Source of the DNA: Syntrophomonadaceae bacterium | Lineage (GTDB): Bacteria; Bacillota; Dethiobacteria; DTU022 | Length of the DNA stretch: 10,031 bases | Direction of reading: 5' to 3' | Assembly (NCBI GenBank): GCA_007131435.1 | Contig: SLQM01000096.1 | Span: 1-10,031, forward strand | Part shown: piece after piece, positions 1 to 7,086 of the stretch | How the letters are laid out: each line of letters starts with the position of its first letter | Position numbering within the stretch: the stretch's first letter is position 1 | Notes under the pieces: generated by a model | The model's input: the letters and a program-made list of their open reading frames with translations, nothing else | Told to the model about the DNA's origin: nothing | The model's database searches: none | Position numbers and translations under genes: made by a program

Positions 1-76
1 ATACCTGATACCGCTTGGCATAGGGCTTGGTATCCTGGGAAGTACATTTTCCATGAGTAGGTTCTTAAGAGTATAG
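1..76 (+). CDS. ftsX: FtsX, C-terminal end (partial)
   Basis: Only the last 24 codons are present, read from base 2 to the TAG at 74-76. They end in GILGSTFSMSRFLRV, a glycine-rich end of a last membrane helix followed by a short basic tail. This matches what I remember of FtsX C-termini (a G-x-x-GS then S-x-x-RFLKV-like ending). FtsX is the membrane subunit of the ABC-type FtsEX complex, which passes ATP hydrolysis by FtsE to peptidoglycan hydrolases at the division site or along the wall. The call rests on this short tail and on the hydrolase 32 bases downstream, which is of the kind FtsEX regulates. The rest of the gene lies upstream of the window, so the identification is likely but not certain. 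Confidence 0.7.
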   Translation, partial: YLIPLGIGLGILGSTFSMSRFLRV

Positions 77-108
77 AGAAAAATAACTCGGTTCCAGGGA
101 GGATTAAA

Positions 109-1308
109 ATGTTGGACCAAAAAAAATACTGGTTTATAATTCTTCTTCTTACTTTATTCCTGGTTGCCCTGGTTGCTGCTCCCGTCTTAGCGGTTATAAC
201 AGAAGAGATTGAAGTTAAACAGCAGGAGCTTGAAGAAATTGAAAAAAGACGCAGGGATGAAAGAAGCTCTCTTGAAGATCGGCTAAACCGGGAAGCAGCC
301 CTGAAGGAAGAAATAAGACTGCTTGAGGAGAGAATTCAGGAGCTTCGCCTTGAGCAGGAACGATTGTCCCGGGAAATCGAACTGGTTGAAGAAGAAATAG
401 AATCTGCCGAAACTGAGCTGGCCGACGCGGAAGAAAACCTCAGTTACCAGGAAGATTTGTTAAAAATGCGCCTGCGCGCTATTCAACAGCACGGCGTTGT
501 TTCCTATGTTGAAGTGCTATTCGATTCAAGTAACTTCTCAGATTTTTTAACCCGCCTGCACAACCTCAGTATTATTGCTTCCAATGATATACGCCTGATC
601 GAAGAAATACAGAAAGAAAGGGATATTATCCAAGCCTGGAAAGAGGAACTTGAAGACAAAAAAGCCAGCCTGGAAGCCATGCGCGCCCAGGTGGCCAGCA
701 ACGAAGCAGAAATGGCCCAGGCTGCACTGGACCGGGAAACACTGCTCGCGGACCTGCAGGATGAAATATCCCAAAACCTGAAAGCCATTCAAGATCTGGA
801 GCGTGAAGCCCAGGAACTTGATGCCCTGATCCGTACTTTGATTGGGAAAGCGTCCAACCAGTTTTCCGGCCTCCAGGGAGCGCTGCACTGGCCGATAGAA
901 CCGCCAACCTGGGTCAGTTCCGGTTTCGGATGGCGCAGAGATCCCTTCAGCGGGGTACAGGCCTGGCATGGTGGTATTGACCTGGCTCCCCATCATGGAG
1001 CAGCTAATTATATTCTTGCGGCTGCAGATGGCTCGGTTATTTTTTCTGGCTGGAACGGCGGTTATGGTAATTGCATCATGATCGACCATGGTGGGGGAAC
1101 AGTAACCCTTTATGCCCACATGAGCAGTCTCCTGGTTCGGTATGGAGAAGATGTTTCCAGGGGACAGCGCATTGCCCGGGCTGGAACTACGGGTTACAGC
1201 ACCGGTGTCCATCTCCATTTTGAAGTTCGGGAGTATAACAAACCGCCAGTGCGTTTTTACCCCAGCGGCGGCGCTGACCACCGCTATAACCCGATGAATT
1301 ACTTCTAA
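109..1308 (+). CDS. Coiled-coil M23 (LytM) peptidoglycan endopeptidase, EnvC-like architecture
   Basis: The 399-residue product is a probable secreted or membrane-anchored cell-wall hydrolase. Residues about 7-29 are a hydrophobic signal or anchor segment (ending APVLA). Residues about 30-250 are rich in E, K, Q and L with heptad character, a long coiled coil. Residues about 270-399 are a LytM/M23 domain. The metallopeptidase residues are all present: H287 and D291 in HGGIDL, H337 in YAHMS, and H368 and H370 in HLHFEV. Zinc ligands would therefore be H287, D291 and H370, with H337 and H368 catalytic. AGGGAGG at 96-102 lies 6 bases before the ATG, which supports this start. The gene follows ftsX by 32 bases with no terminator between, so they are probably cotranscribed, and FtsX likely binds the coiled coil to control the enzyme. 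EnvC of E. coli shares the architecture but has a degenerate LytM domain. This one looks able to cut peptide cross-links itself. Confidence 0.9.
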   Translation: MLDQKKYWFIILLLTLFLVALVAAPVLAVITEEIEVKQQELEEIEKRRRDERSSLEDRLNREAALKEEIRLLEERIQELRLEQERLSREIELVEEEIESAETELADAEENLSYQEDLLKMRLRAIQQHGVVSYVEVLFDSSNFSDFLTRLHNLSIIASNDIRLIEEIQKERDIIQAWKEELEDKKASLEAMRAQVASNEAEMAQAALDRETLLADLQDEISQNLKAIQDLEREAQELDALIRTLIGKASNQFSGLQGALHWPIEPPTWVSSGFGWRRDPFSGVQAWHGGIDLAPHHGAANYILAAADGSVIFSGWNGGYGNCIMIDHGGGTVTLYAHMSSLLVRYGEDVSRGQRIARAGTTGYSTGVHLHFEVREYNKPPVRFYPSGGADHRYNPMNYF

Positions 1309-1387
1309 GCAGGATATTTTAGCAGAATTAACTTTTCCTGCCAGCATAGCGGTTACTGCCTGGTGAAAAAATTTCCTTAATGTTTAA

Positions 1388-1424
1388 ATAGGAAAGGGGT
1401 TCATTTCCTGAACCCCTTTCCTAT
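1388..1424. terminator. Perfect 16-bp hairpin between convergent genes, probable bidirectional terminator
   Basis: The arm at 1388-1403 is exactly complementary to the arm at 1409-1424, leaving a 5-base loop (TTTCC). The stem includes a run of four G:C pairs. It sits between the stop of the M23 gene (1308) and the stop of the convergent carbamate kinase gene (1455), where a shared terminator is expected. Neither side has an ideal U-tract immediately after the stem. The minus-strand side runs into an AT-rich stretch, so transcription could end in either direction, but intrinsic termination is inferred rather than shown. Confidence 0.75.
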
Positions 1425-1454
1425 CTGTAAACGGCTTGAAATAATGATGATATA

Positions 1455-2396
1455 TTAGCTGATAATTGTTCCGGTTTTGCCTTCCAGCGCTTCCATCGAT
1501 TTATTAAGCGAAGTAATAATCGCTTTTTTCCCGGGATTATTTTTTACAAAATTAACAGAAGCCTGGATTTTCGGCAGCATGCTGCCCGGTGCAAAATGGC
1601 CTTCTACGATGTATTTTTCGGCTTCTGCCACGCTTATTTTATTCAGCTCAACCTGGTCCGGCTTGTTGAAATTAAGATATACCTTTTCAACTTCCGTTAA
1701 TATCATCAGGATATCGGCTTCAATGTCTTCTGCCAAACGGGCTGCAGCCAGGTCTTTGTCAATCACTGCTGCTACACCTTCCAGGGAACCATCAGGTTTT
1801 TCTATAACCGGAATCCCCCCTCCTCCCGCAGCCACAACGATCGTGGTGTCCCAGAGTTCTTTCAGGCAGGAGAATTCGACAATTCGTTTTGGAGCAGGGG
1901 AAGCGACAACTCTTCTCCAGCCCCTTCCGGCATCTTCTTTAACATCATAGCCTTTTTCTTCAGCTATTTTTGCTGCTTCTTCTTCACTGTAAAAAGCGCC
2001 GATCGGCTTTGTTGGATTTTTAAATGCCGGGTCATCCTTATCAACAACAACCTGGGTGACGATAGAGACTACCGGGATATCCCGGGACCGCTTTTGCAGG
2101 GCAAACCTTAAGGCCTGCTGGATATGATAACCGATATAACCCTGGCTCATTGCACCGCAAACATCGAAAGGCATGGGCGGCACTACATCCTTTGCTGTTT
2201 CACTGGCCAGAACAATGCTGCCAACCTGCGGCCCGTTGCCGTGCACGATTGCCAGTTCATAATCCATTTTACTCATTTCTGCAAGGTATTCCACTGTCTC
2301 CCGGACTACAGCCAGCTGGGCTTCTGCAGTGGCTGGAGAACCCTTTTTCTGTAATGCATTGCCGCCAAGTGCAACAACTATTTTAGCTAATGCCAT
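1455..2396 (-). CDS. arcC: Carbamate kinase
   Basis: The 313-residue product is of normal length for carbamate kinase, a cytoplasmic amino-acid-kinase-fold enzyme. It interconverts carbamoyl phosphate plus ADP with ATP, ammonia and CO2, usually making ATP at the end of arginine, citrulline or purine-derived catabolism. Family motifs run in order: ALGGNAL at 9-15, HGNGPQVG at 52-59, GAMSQGYIGY at 81-90, a lysine/proline region around 126-133, RRVVASPAPKRIVE at 161-174, AAGGGGIPV at 189-197, VIDKDLAAARLA at 211-222, and ILTEV after that. On the minus strand GGAGGT (2402-2407) lies 5 bases before the ATG, giving a firm start. The gene stands alone: no arginine deiminase, ornithine carbamoyltransferase or other carbamoyl-phosphate producer is in the window. 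It is transcribed divergently from the transporter and convergently to the M23 gene. Confidence 0.96.
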   Translation of the reverse strand: MALAKIVVALGGNALQKKGSPATAEAQLAVVRETVEYLAEMSKMDYELAIVHGNGPQVGSIVLASETAKDVVPPMPFDVCGAMSQGYIGYHIQQALRFALQKRSRDIPVVSIVTQVVVDKDDPAFKNPTKPIGAFYSEEEAAKIAEEKGYDVKEDAGRGWRRVVASPAPKRIVEFSCLKELWDTTIVVAAGGGGIPVIEKPDGSLEGVAAVIDKDLAAARLAEDIEADILMILTEVEKVYLNFNKPDQVELNKISVAEAEKYIVEGHFAPGSMLPKIQASVNFVKNNPGKKAIITSLNKSMEALEGKTGTIIS

Positions 2397-2416
2397 TTCC
2401 TACCTCCGTCATATTG

Positions 2417-2432
2417 ATAAATTATGATTTAT
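2417..2432. promoter_or_regulatory. AT-rich inverted repeat at the predicted arcC start point, possible operator
   Basis: ATAAAT at 2417-2422 and ATTTAT at 2427-2432 form a 6+6 inverted repeat with a 4-base centre. It overlaps the edge of the proposed arcC -10 box and covers the expected transcription start near 2424, a typical place for repressor binding. It only loosely resembles an ArgR/AhrC ARG box, and such AT-rich dyads arise often by chance. Confidence 0.25.
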
Positions 2433-2460
2433 AATAACATGTTCATGATCTGCAAGGCAA
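2431..2460 (-). promoter_or_regulatory. Probable sigma-A promoter for arcC (minus strand)
   Basis: Read on the minus strand, TTGCCT (2455-2460) serves as -35 and TATTAT (2431-2436) as -10, separated by 18 bases. A TG one base upstream of the -10 gives the extended form TGTTATTAT. The leader to the ATG would be about 28 bases and carries the GGAGGT. The box match is reasonable and the position fits, but this has not been tested. Confidence 0.45.
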
Positions 2461-2502
2461 GCACTATGGCCTCCCTAAAACAGCGCAACAGTTTCCATCA
2501 GC

Positions 2503-2531
2503 TTGACTTGATTACCTGTCTGGCATATAGT
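2503..2531 (+). promoter_or_regulatory. Strong sigma-A-type promoter for the MFS transporter
   Basis: TTGACT at 2503-2508 and TATAGT at 2526-2531 each match the consensus at five of six positions and are separated by the ideal 17 bases. Transcription would start near 2538, leaving a leader of about 50 bases before the transporter start at 2591. It is the best -35/-10 pair I found in the window and drives away from the arcC promoter. Confidence 0.65.
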
Positions 2532-2590
2532 AATGGCGTAATGAAATTAGAATTTATAGCTCAGTTACCGCTGCAAAAATGGAGGAGTTA

Positions 2591-3976
2591 ATGGTTCACA
2601 GGAAAGCAACCGAGCTGCCGCTTGCCGGCCAGTTTATTTATGCTTCGGGAAGCGCCGCCTTTACCATGCTCGAACGCTTAATTCTGCTGTATATGCCATT
2701 TTATTACCTGCCCCCAAAAGAATATAACCTGGAAAGTCTTATCCCGGATCGCACTTACCTCGGTTTGCTGACGGTGCTCGGTTTTGCCCTATTGGCCGGA
2801 AGGATTTTTGACGGTATTGCCGATCCGGTTATCGCAACCCTGAGCGATAACAGTCGGTCCAGGCTGGGAAGGCGTAAGCTTTTCCTGTTTCTGGGCGGCT
2901 TACCCCTGGCTGTATCATCCCTGCTCATTTTCTACCCTCCCCACATGGACTTATTGTCCCCGGTAAATGGATTCTGGTTAACCCTGGTGATGGTCGTTTT
3001 CTACCTCTCTTTCACAGCTTATGTAAACCCTTACATGGCATTACTGCCAGAGCTGGGCCATAATAATGCCCTGCGCATCAACCTGGCGACGATGATCGCC
3101 TTCTTTGGCTTGCTGGGAATGGTTATGGTGGCCATTCTTTTTCCCCTGCTCACAGGAAGTCTGCAGGATGCGGGGATGGAAATGAGGGCGGCATACCGCC
3201 AGGGAGTTTTAATCTTTACATCTATTTCAGCTCTTATCCTATACATTGCAGCCCTGGGCTTTAAAGAAAGATTACACTGCCTTCCGACCGGACCGCAGAG
3301 TATTGGAACCTGGCAATCACTGCGCCAGACTTTTTCGATCAGGCCTTTCCGGATTTTCCTGGGTGCGGAAATGTTCCTCCAGTTTGCCATGAACATGGTA
3401 ACCCTGGGCATGATCTATTATGCAGTAGTAATTTTTGGCAGGGATGAGCGGTTTATGGTTATCCTGGCCGGCCTGGTTATTGGTGGCGCCCTCTTTTGTT
3501 TTCCGCTGGTGAACATGGCGGCTAAAAGGTGGGGGAAGAAAAAGGTGATCACTGCAGGCGTTCTTACCCTGGCAGTCAGCGGCCTGGTTATCTTTCTGCT
3601 TTCATTTAATCTTACAGGTGCCTGGTTTTACATCAGCCTGGCCATGTTTGTCTTTGCCGGGTTTCCGCTGGCAGTGCTAACCATCTTAATCAATCCTACA
3701 ATAGCAGACCTGGCCCGGGCTGATTATTATAAGACCGGGCTGCGCCGCGAAGCGATGTTTTTCGGGGCCAGGGCTATTCCCCTTAAACTGACTATTGCCC
3801 TGGCCGGGGTTGTTTTCGCATTCCTGTTGTCTGCTTTTGGTAAAGATATTGACGGTTCACTTGGTGTTCAGTTAAGCGCGCTGGTAGTAGCCCTGGCTGC
3901 CGCAGGCAGTTTTACCATCTTCAGGATTTACCCGGAAAGCGAGGTTATGGATACACTGCAGCGGGAAGAAGGCTGA
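2591..3976 (+). CDS. MFS transporter, GPH/MFS_2 (MelB-like) type, substrate unknown
   Basis: The product is a polytopic inner-membrane protein of 461 residues with about 12 hydrophobic segments, normal for the major facilitator superfamily. The loop after the second helix reads GRIFDGIADPVIATLSD at 70-86, followed by NSRSRLGRRK at 87-96. This D-x-x-x-DP...SD...GRR pattern is characteristic of the glycoside-pentoside-hexuronide:cation symporter group. Substrates of that group include sugars but also other solutes, so none is assigned. An in-frame ATG at 2579 would add four residues, but GGAGG at 2581-2585 lies downstream of it and 5 bases before the ATG at 2591, so 2591 is the better start. 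The gene has its own strong promoter and is divergent from carbamate kinase. A functional link to that enzyme is possible but unsupported. Confidence 0.88.
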   Translation: MVHRKATELPLAGQFIYASGSAAFTMLERLILLYMPFYYLPPKEYNLESLIPDRTYLGLLTVLGFALLAGRIFDGIADPVIATLSDNSRSRLGRRKLFLFLGGLPLAVSSLLIFYPPHMDLLSPVNGFWLTLVMVVFYLSFTAYVNPYMALLPELGHNNALRINLATMIAFFGLLGMVMVAILFPLLTGSLQDAGMEMRAAYRQGVLIFTSISALILYIAALGFKERLHCLPTGPQSIGTWQSLRQTFSIRPFRIFLGAEMFLQFAMNMVTLGMIYYAVVIFGRDERFMVILAGLVIGGALFCFPLVNMAAKRWGKKKVITAGVLTLAVSGLVIFLLSFNLTGAWFYISLAMFVFAGFPLAVLTILINPTIADLARADYYKTGLRREAMFFGARAIPLKLTIALAGVVFAFLLSAFGKDIDGSLGVQLSALVVALAAAGSFTIFRIYPESEVMDTLQREEG

Positions 3977-4010
3977 ACCCTAACCATGAGATTTCCTTCA
4001 CGGGCTCTCC

Positions 4011-4039
4011 TTTTCAGCAAGCCGCCTTTTCGGTATACT
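4011..4039 (+). promoter_or_regulatory. Probable promoter for asnS
   Basis: TTTTCA at 4011-4016 (four of six) and TATACT at 4034-4039 (five of six) are 17 bases apart in the gap after the transporter gene. The expected start near 4046 lies 20 bases before the AsnRS ATG and just ahead of its GAGGGGG. This placement argues that the upstream in-frame ATG at 3986 is not the real start. Confidence 0.4.
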
Positions 4040-4066
4040 TATAAAAAAGAGCTGAGGGGGATTATC

Positions 4067-5461
4067 ATGGAAAAAGTTACTGTAAAACAGCTTTTCAGAG
4101 ATGCAGATCCATATGCAGGTCAGGAGGTGCATTTGAACGGTTGGGTAAGGAACAACCGTGACCAGAAAGCGTTTGGCTTTATCGCCTTAAATGATGGCAC
4201 CCACTTTAACCAGGTCCAGGTTGTATATGAGAGAGAATTTTTACCTGGCTATGATAATATAGCCAGGATCGGAGTTGGATCTGCCATTTCTGTGACCGGG
4301 ATACTGGAGCTGACCCCCGGGGCGAGACAGCCTTTTGAAATAAAGGCAAAAAAGGTTACACTGGAAGGGCCCTCTGCTGAAGATTACCCCATCCAGCCTA
4401 AAAGGCACAGCCGGGAATTCTTAAGGGAAGTTGCTCACCTGCGCCCGCGGACAAACCTGTTTACGGCAGTTTTCAGGGTGCGTTCGCTGCTGGCTTATGC
4501 CGTCCATCAATTTTTCCAGGAAAAAGGCTTTATCTGCCTGCATGCCCCCATTATTACGGCCAATGATGCTGAAGGGGCCGGTGAACTGTTCAGGGTTACA
4601 ACACTGGATCCTCAACATCCACCCCTTAAGGATGACGGAACTGTGGACTACAGTTCCGACTTCTTTGGCAAGAAAACCAACCTGACAGTTAGCGGCCAAT
4701 TAGAGGCGGAAGCTTTTGCCCTGGCATTCAAGGATGTTTATACTTTCGGCCCCACTTTCAGGGCTGAGAATTCTAATACTCCCAGGCATGCTGCTGAATT
4801 TTGGATGATAGAACCGGAAATAGCTTTTGCTGAACTGGTTGATAATATGAACCTGGCCGAAGAGATGGTTAAGTATATGATTGAATACCTGATGCAGAAT
4901 GCCCCAACGGAGATGGAATTTTTTAACCAGTTTGTTGACAAGGGCCTGCAGGAAAGGTTGCAGCAAATTGCTGCAGCCGAATTTGCCCGGATTTCTTATA
5001 CAGATGCGATCGAAGCATTGAAAAAGGCCAACCAGAAATTTGAATATCCCGTAGAGTGGGGCAAAGATTTGCAGACCGAACATGAGCGCTATCTTACCGA
5101 AAAGGTGTTTAAAAAACCTGTATTTGTTACTGACTACCCGCAGGAGATCAAAGCTTTTTACATGCGGCTCAATGATGACATGAAAACGGTCGCGGCCATG
5201 GATCTGCTGGTTCCGGGGGTAGGGGAGATCATTGGCGGCAGCCAGAGAGAAGAAAGAATTGAAATCCTGCAAGAACGCATGGCAGATTTTAAGATAAAGG
5301 CTGATGAGCTAAAGTGGTACCTTGATTTACGCAGCTATGGCGGCGTAAAGCATGCCGGGTATGGGCTTGGTTTTGAAAGGGCGATCATGTACTTTACCGG
5401 CGTGAGCAACATCAGGGATGTGATTCCTTTTCCTAGAACAGTGAATTCCTGTGATTTTTAA
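4067..5461 (+). CDS. asnS: Asparaginyl-tRNA synthetase (class II)
   Basis: This 464-residue enzyme charges tRNA-Asn with asparagine in the cytoplasm, using ATP. An OB-fold anticodon-binding domain fills about residues 1-110 (VHLNGWVRNNRDQKAFGFI). The catalytic core begins with HSREFLREVAHLRPRTNL. Motif 2 is at 231-250 (FRAENSNTPRHAAEFWMIEP), and GEIIGGSQREER lies later in the core. Motif 3 is at 431-458 (GYGLGFERAIMYFTGV through PFPRT), containing the ATP-binding arginine R438. Length and sequence resemble the long E. coli-type AsnRS rather than the shorter B. subtilis enzyme, as I recall them. The reading frame is open from an ATG at 3986, but that adds 27 residues with no family similarity and no ribosome site. 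GAGGGGG at 4054-4060, six bases before 4067, and the conserved N-terminus MEKVTVKQLF fix the start. No T-box leader is visible upstream. Confidence 0.97.
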   Translation: MEKVTVKQLFRDADPYAGQEVHLNGWVRNNRDQKAFGFIALNDGTHFNQVQVVYEREFLPGYDNIARIGVGSAISVTGILELTPGARQPFEIKAKKVTLEGPSAEDYPIQPKRHSREFLREVAHLRPRTNLFTAVFRVRSLLAYAVHQFFQEKGFICLHAPIITANDAEGAGELFRVTTLDPQHPPLKDDGTVDYSSDFFGKKTNLTVSGQLEAEAFALAFKDVYTFGPTFRAENSNTPRHAAEFWMIEPEIAFAELVDNMNLAEEMVKYMIEYLMQNAPTEMEFFNQFVDKGLQERLQQIAAAEFARISYTDAIEALKKANQKFEYPVEWGKDLQTEHERYLTEKVFKKPVFVTDYPQEIKAFYMRLNDDMKTVAAMDLLVPGVGEIIGGSQREERIEILQERMADFKIKADELKWYLDLRSYGGVKHAGYGLGFERAIMYFTGVSNIRDVIPFPRTVNSCDF

Positions 5462-5503
5462 AGTTAGACTTGTTTTACAACTAAGCGGTTGAGCCAGACA
5501 GTG

Positions 5504-5532
5504 CATACACAATAGATTCTTTATGTTATTAT
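5504..5532 (+). promoter_or_regulatory. Possible extended -10 promoter for the ctp-PDZ unit
   Basis: TATTAT at 5527-5532 is preceded by TG one base upstream (TGTTATTAT), the extended -10 form. The matching -35 position, 17 bases upstream, reads CATACA, three of six. Transcription would start near 5539, immediately before the hairpin at 5540-5574. It is the only good candidate in the 137 bases between asnS and the protease gene. Confidence 0.4.
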
Positions 5533-5539
5533 ATTTAAA

Positions 5540-5574
5540 CAGGCATTTTTCCCGCGGGCTGGGATAGTTGCCTG
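5540..5574 (+). other. Hairpin in the presumed 5' leader of the ctp gene
   Basis: CAGGCA (5540-5545) pairs with TGCCTG (5569-5574). Inside it TCCC (5550-5553) pairs with GGGA (5561-5564), leaving a 7-base loop and a 4-by-4 internal loop. It lies 11 bases before the weak GGAG at 5586-5589. No T-run follows, so a terminator for asnS is unlikely. A stability or regulatory role for the leader is inference only. Confidence 0.35.
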
Positions 5575-5598
5575 ATAGCGTGAACGGAGCTGAGCTTA

Positions 5599-7086
5599 AT
5601 GGACAATAACAACAAAAAAACTATTATTATTGGCCTCATTATTTTTGCCGTACTGCTGATAGTTACTAACCTGGCCAATTATTATTATTTTAGCAGCAGG
5701 GCAATATCAACTGGAGTGAATGGCGAGCCGAGAACTATTATCAGGTATGAACAGAGGCCAAGTTATGATGATCGTGAAGGGGCCGATATAATCTGGGAAG
5801 CAATTGACTCTATCAGGGATAACTATTTTTATCCTGTTGAGGTTGAAGACCTGGTTCAAGGCGCGGTAAAAGGGATGATTGATCAGATTGGCGATCCCCA
5901 TGTTCGTTTTTACGATCCCGAGGGGCTGGAAGAATTTTTAACAGAAACCCGGGGTTCATATGGCGGCATTGGCGTTCGTATTATCGAGGCAAACGGCTAT
6001 GTTGTGGTTTTTGAAACCTTTCCCGGTACACCCGCTGAAAGAAGTGGTTTAAGCCCCGGTGATCGCATCATAAAGGCAGACGGCAATGAGCTAACCGACC
6101 AGGGACTTAATTACGCTGTAGATAATCTGCGCGGGCCCAGCGATACAACTGTAGAAGTAGTGATTCAAAGACCTGGAGCCGATGAGCCGATCGAACTGAC
6201 AGTCGGCCGGGCAGAAATACAGGTGTCAACTGTTGCCAGCGAAATGCTGGAGGATGGGCTTGGGTATATCAAAATAAGCAGCTTTGACGGCAATACAGGA
6301 AATGAATTTGCAGAACATTTTAAGTCCATGGAACAAATGGGCCTGGATAAAGGCTTAATCCTGGACCTTCGTAACAACCCTGGAGGCCTGGTTGACCAGG
6401 TAGTTAAAGTGGGTGAACACCTGGTTCCCGAGGGTGAGATAGTAAGGCTGGTTGGGCGGGACAACGAAGTGCAGAGAACATATTATTCAAGCGCAGCCAA
6501 AAAACCTTACCCGATAATAGTTTTAATTAATGAAGAATCGGCCAGCGCAGCGGAACTGTTGGCCGGGGCGCTTCAGGATCGGGACGCTGCAGTCCTGGTG
6601 GGGCAGACAACTTTTGGCAAGGCATCAGTGCAACAGCTGGAAAACATGTCCGGTGGAAATGCAATTATGCTTACTGTGGCCAAGTATTTTACCCCATCCG
6701 GGCATGATATAGACAAGTACGGCATTGAGCCTGATTTTGAAATTGATATGCCTGAAATATTAAGGTATTTCAGATATTTCCATCCTGGCAGTTTGGAATC
6801 TGGTGATTACGGTCAGGATGTGGAGATGCTGCAGATGATGCTGGAGCAGCTTGGTATAAGAATAGAGGTAACAGGTTATTTTGACGAACAGACTAAACAA
6901 GCCCTGGTCTATTTCCAGGAAAGCGCCGGTATTAGCCTATCGGGTGTATTTGATGATAAAACCTGGGTGGAACTGCGCGAGGCGCTCGATATTGCTGCAA
7001 GGCAAAATGATGAGCAGCTTAATTTCGCCATTGAACTGCTTCAGAAACCTGGCCTGGAAAATGTGATCGGGGGTAACAACAATTAA
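5599..7086 (+). CDS. Carboxy-terminal processing protease (S41) with PDZ and peptidoglycan-binding domains
   Basis: This 495-residue membrane-anchored serine protease acts outside the membrane. Residues about 8-29 form an N-terminal transmembrane helix. A PDZ domain covers about 119-205, with GGIGV at its carboxylate-binding loop. The S41 core follows, with GLILDLRNNPGG, then NEESASAAE and TFGKASVQ. Spacing identifies the Ser-Lys-Gln catalytic set as S316, K341 and Q345: 25 residues from Ser to Lys and four more to Gln, as in Bacillus CtpB. Residues about 403-462 form a C-terminal peptidoglycan-binding-1 domain (QDVEMLQMMLEQLGI ... FDEQTKQALVYFQ). Such proteases cut partly unfolded or regulatory proteins at their C-termini, for example in sporulation signalling or hydrolase turnover. 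GGAG at 5586-5589 lies 9 bases before the ATG, a modest ribosome site. Its stop codon overlaps the next start. All active-site residues are intact. Confidence 0.95.
   Translation: MDNNNKKTIIIGLIIFAVLLIVTNLANYYYFSSRAISTGVNGEPRTIIRYEQRPSYDDREGADIIWEAIDSIRDNYFYPVEVEDLVQGAVKGMIDQIGDPHVRFYDPEGLEEFLTETRGSYGGIGVRIIEANGYVVVFETFPGTPAERSGLSPGDRIIKADGNELTDQGLNYAVDNLRGPSDTTVEVVIQRPGADEPIELTVGRAEIQVSTVASEMLEDGLGYIKISSFDGNTGNEFAEHFKSMEQMGLDKGLILDLRNNPGGLVDQVVKVGEHLVPEGEIVRLVGRDNEVQRTYYSSAAKKPYPIIVLINEESASAAELLAGALQDRDAAVLVGQTTFGKASVQQLENMSGGNAIMLTVAKYFTPSGHDIDKYGIEPDFEIDMPEILRYFRYFHPGSLESGDYGQDVEMLQMMLEQLGIRIEVTGYFDEQTKQALVYFQESAGISLSGVFDDKTWVELREALDIAARQNDEQLNFAIELLQKPGLENVIGGNNN

Noticed and set aside
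547..1347. Long open frame (266 codons) on the minus strand, antisense to the M23 gene
   Set aside because: It lies opposite a strongly supported gene, has no ribosome site I can see and its translation shows no recognisable domain. It looks like a shadow caused by codon use.
3977..4066. T-box leader controlling asnS
   Set aside because: The 90-base gap is too short for a T-box and lacks the conserved T-box sequence and an antiterminator/terminator pair.
4700..5272. 190-codon frame on the minus strand within asnS
   Set aside because: The opposite strand encodes conserved AsnRS core motifs, and the antisense product has no family features.
5462..5500. Terminator directly after asnS
   Set aside because: Only a 4-bp TTGT/ACAA stem is visible with no GC core and no T-run, so no terminator is claimed.
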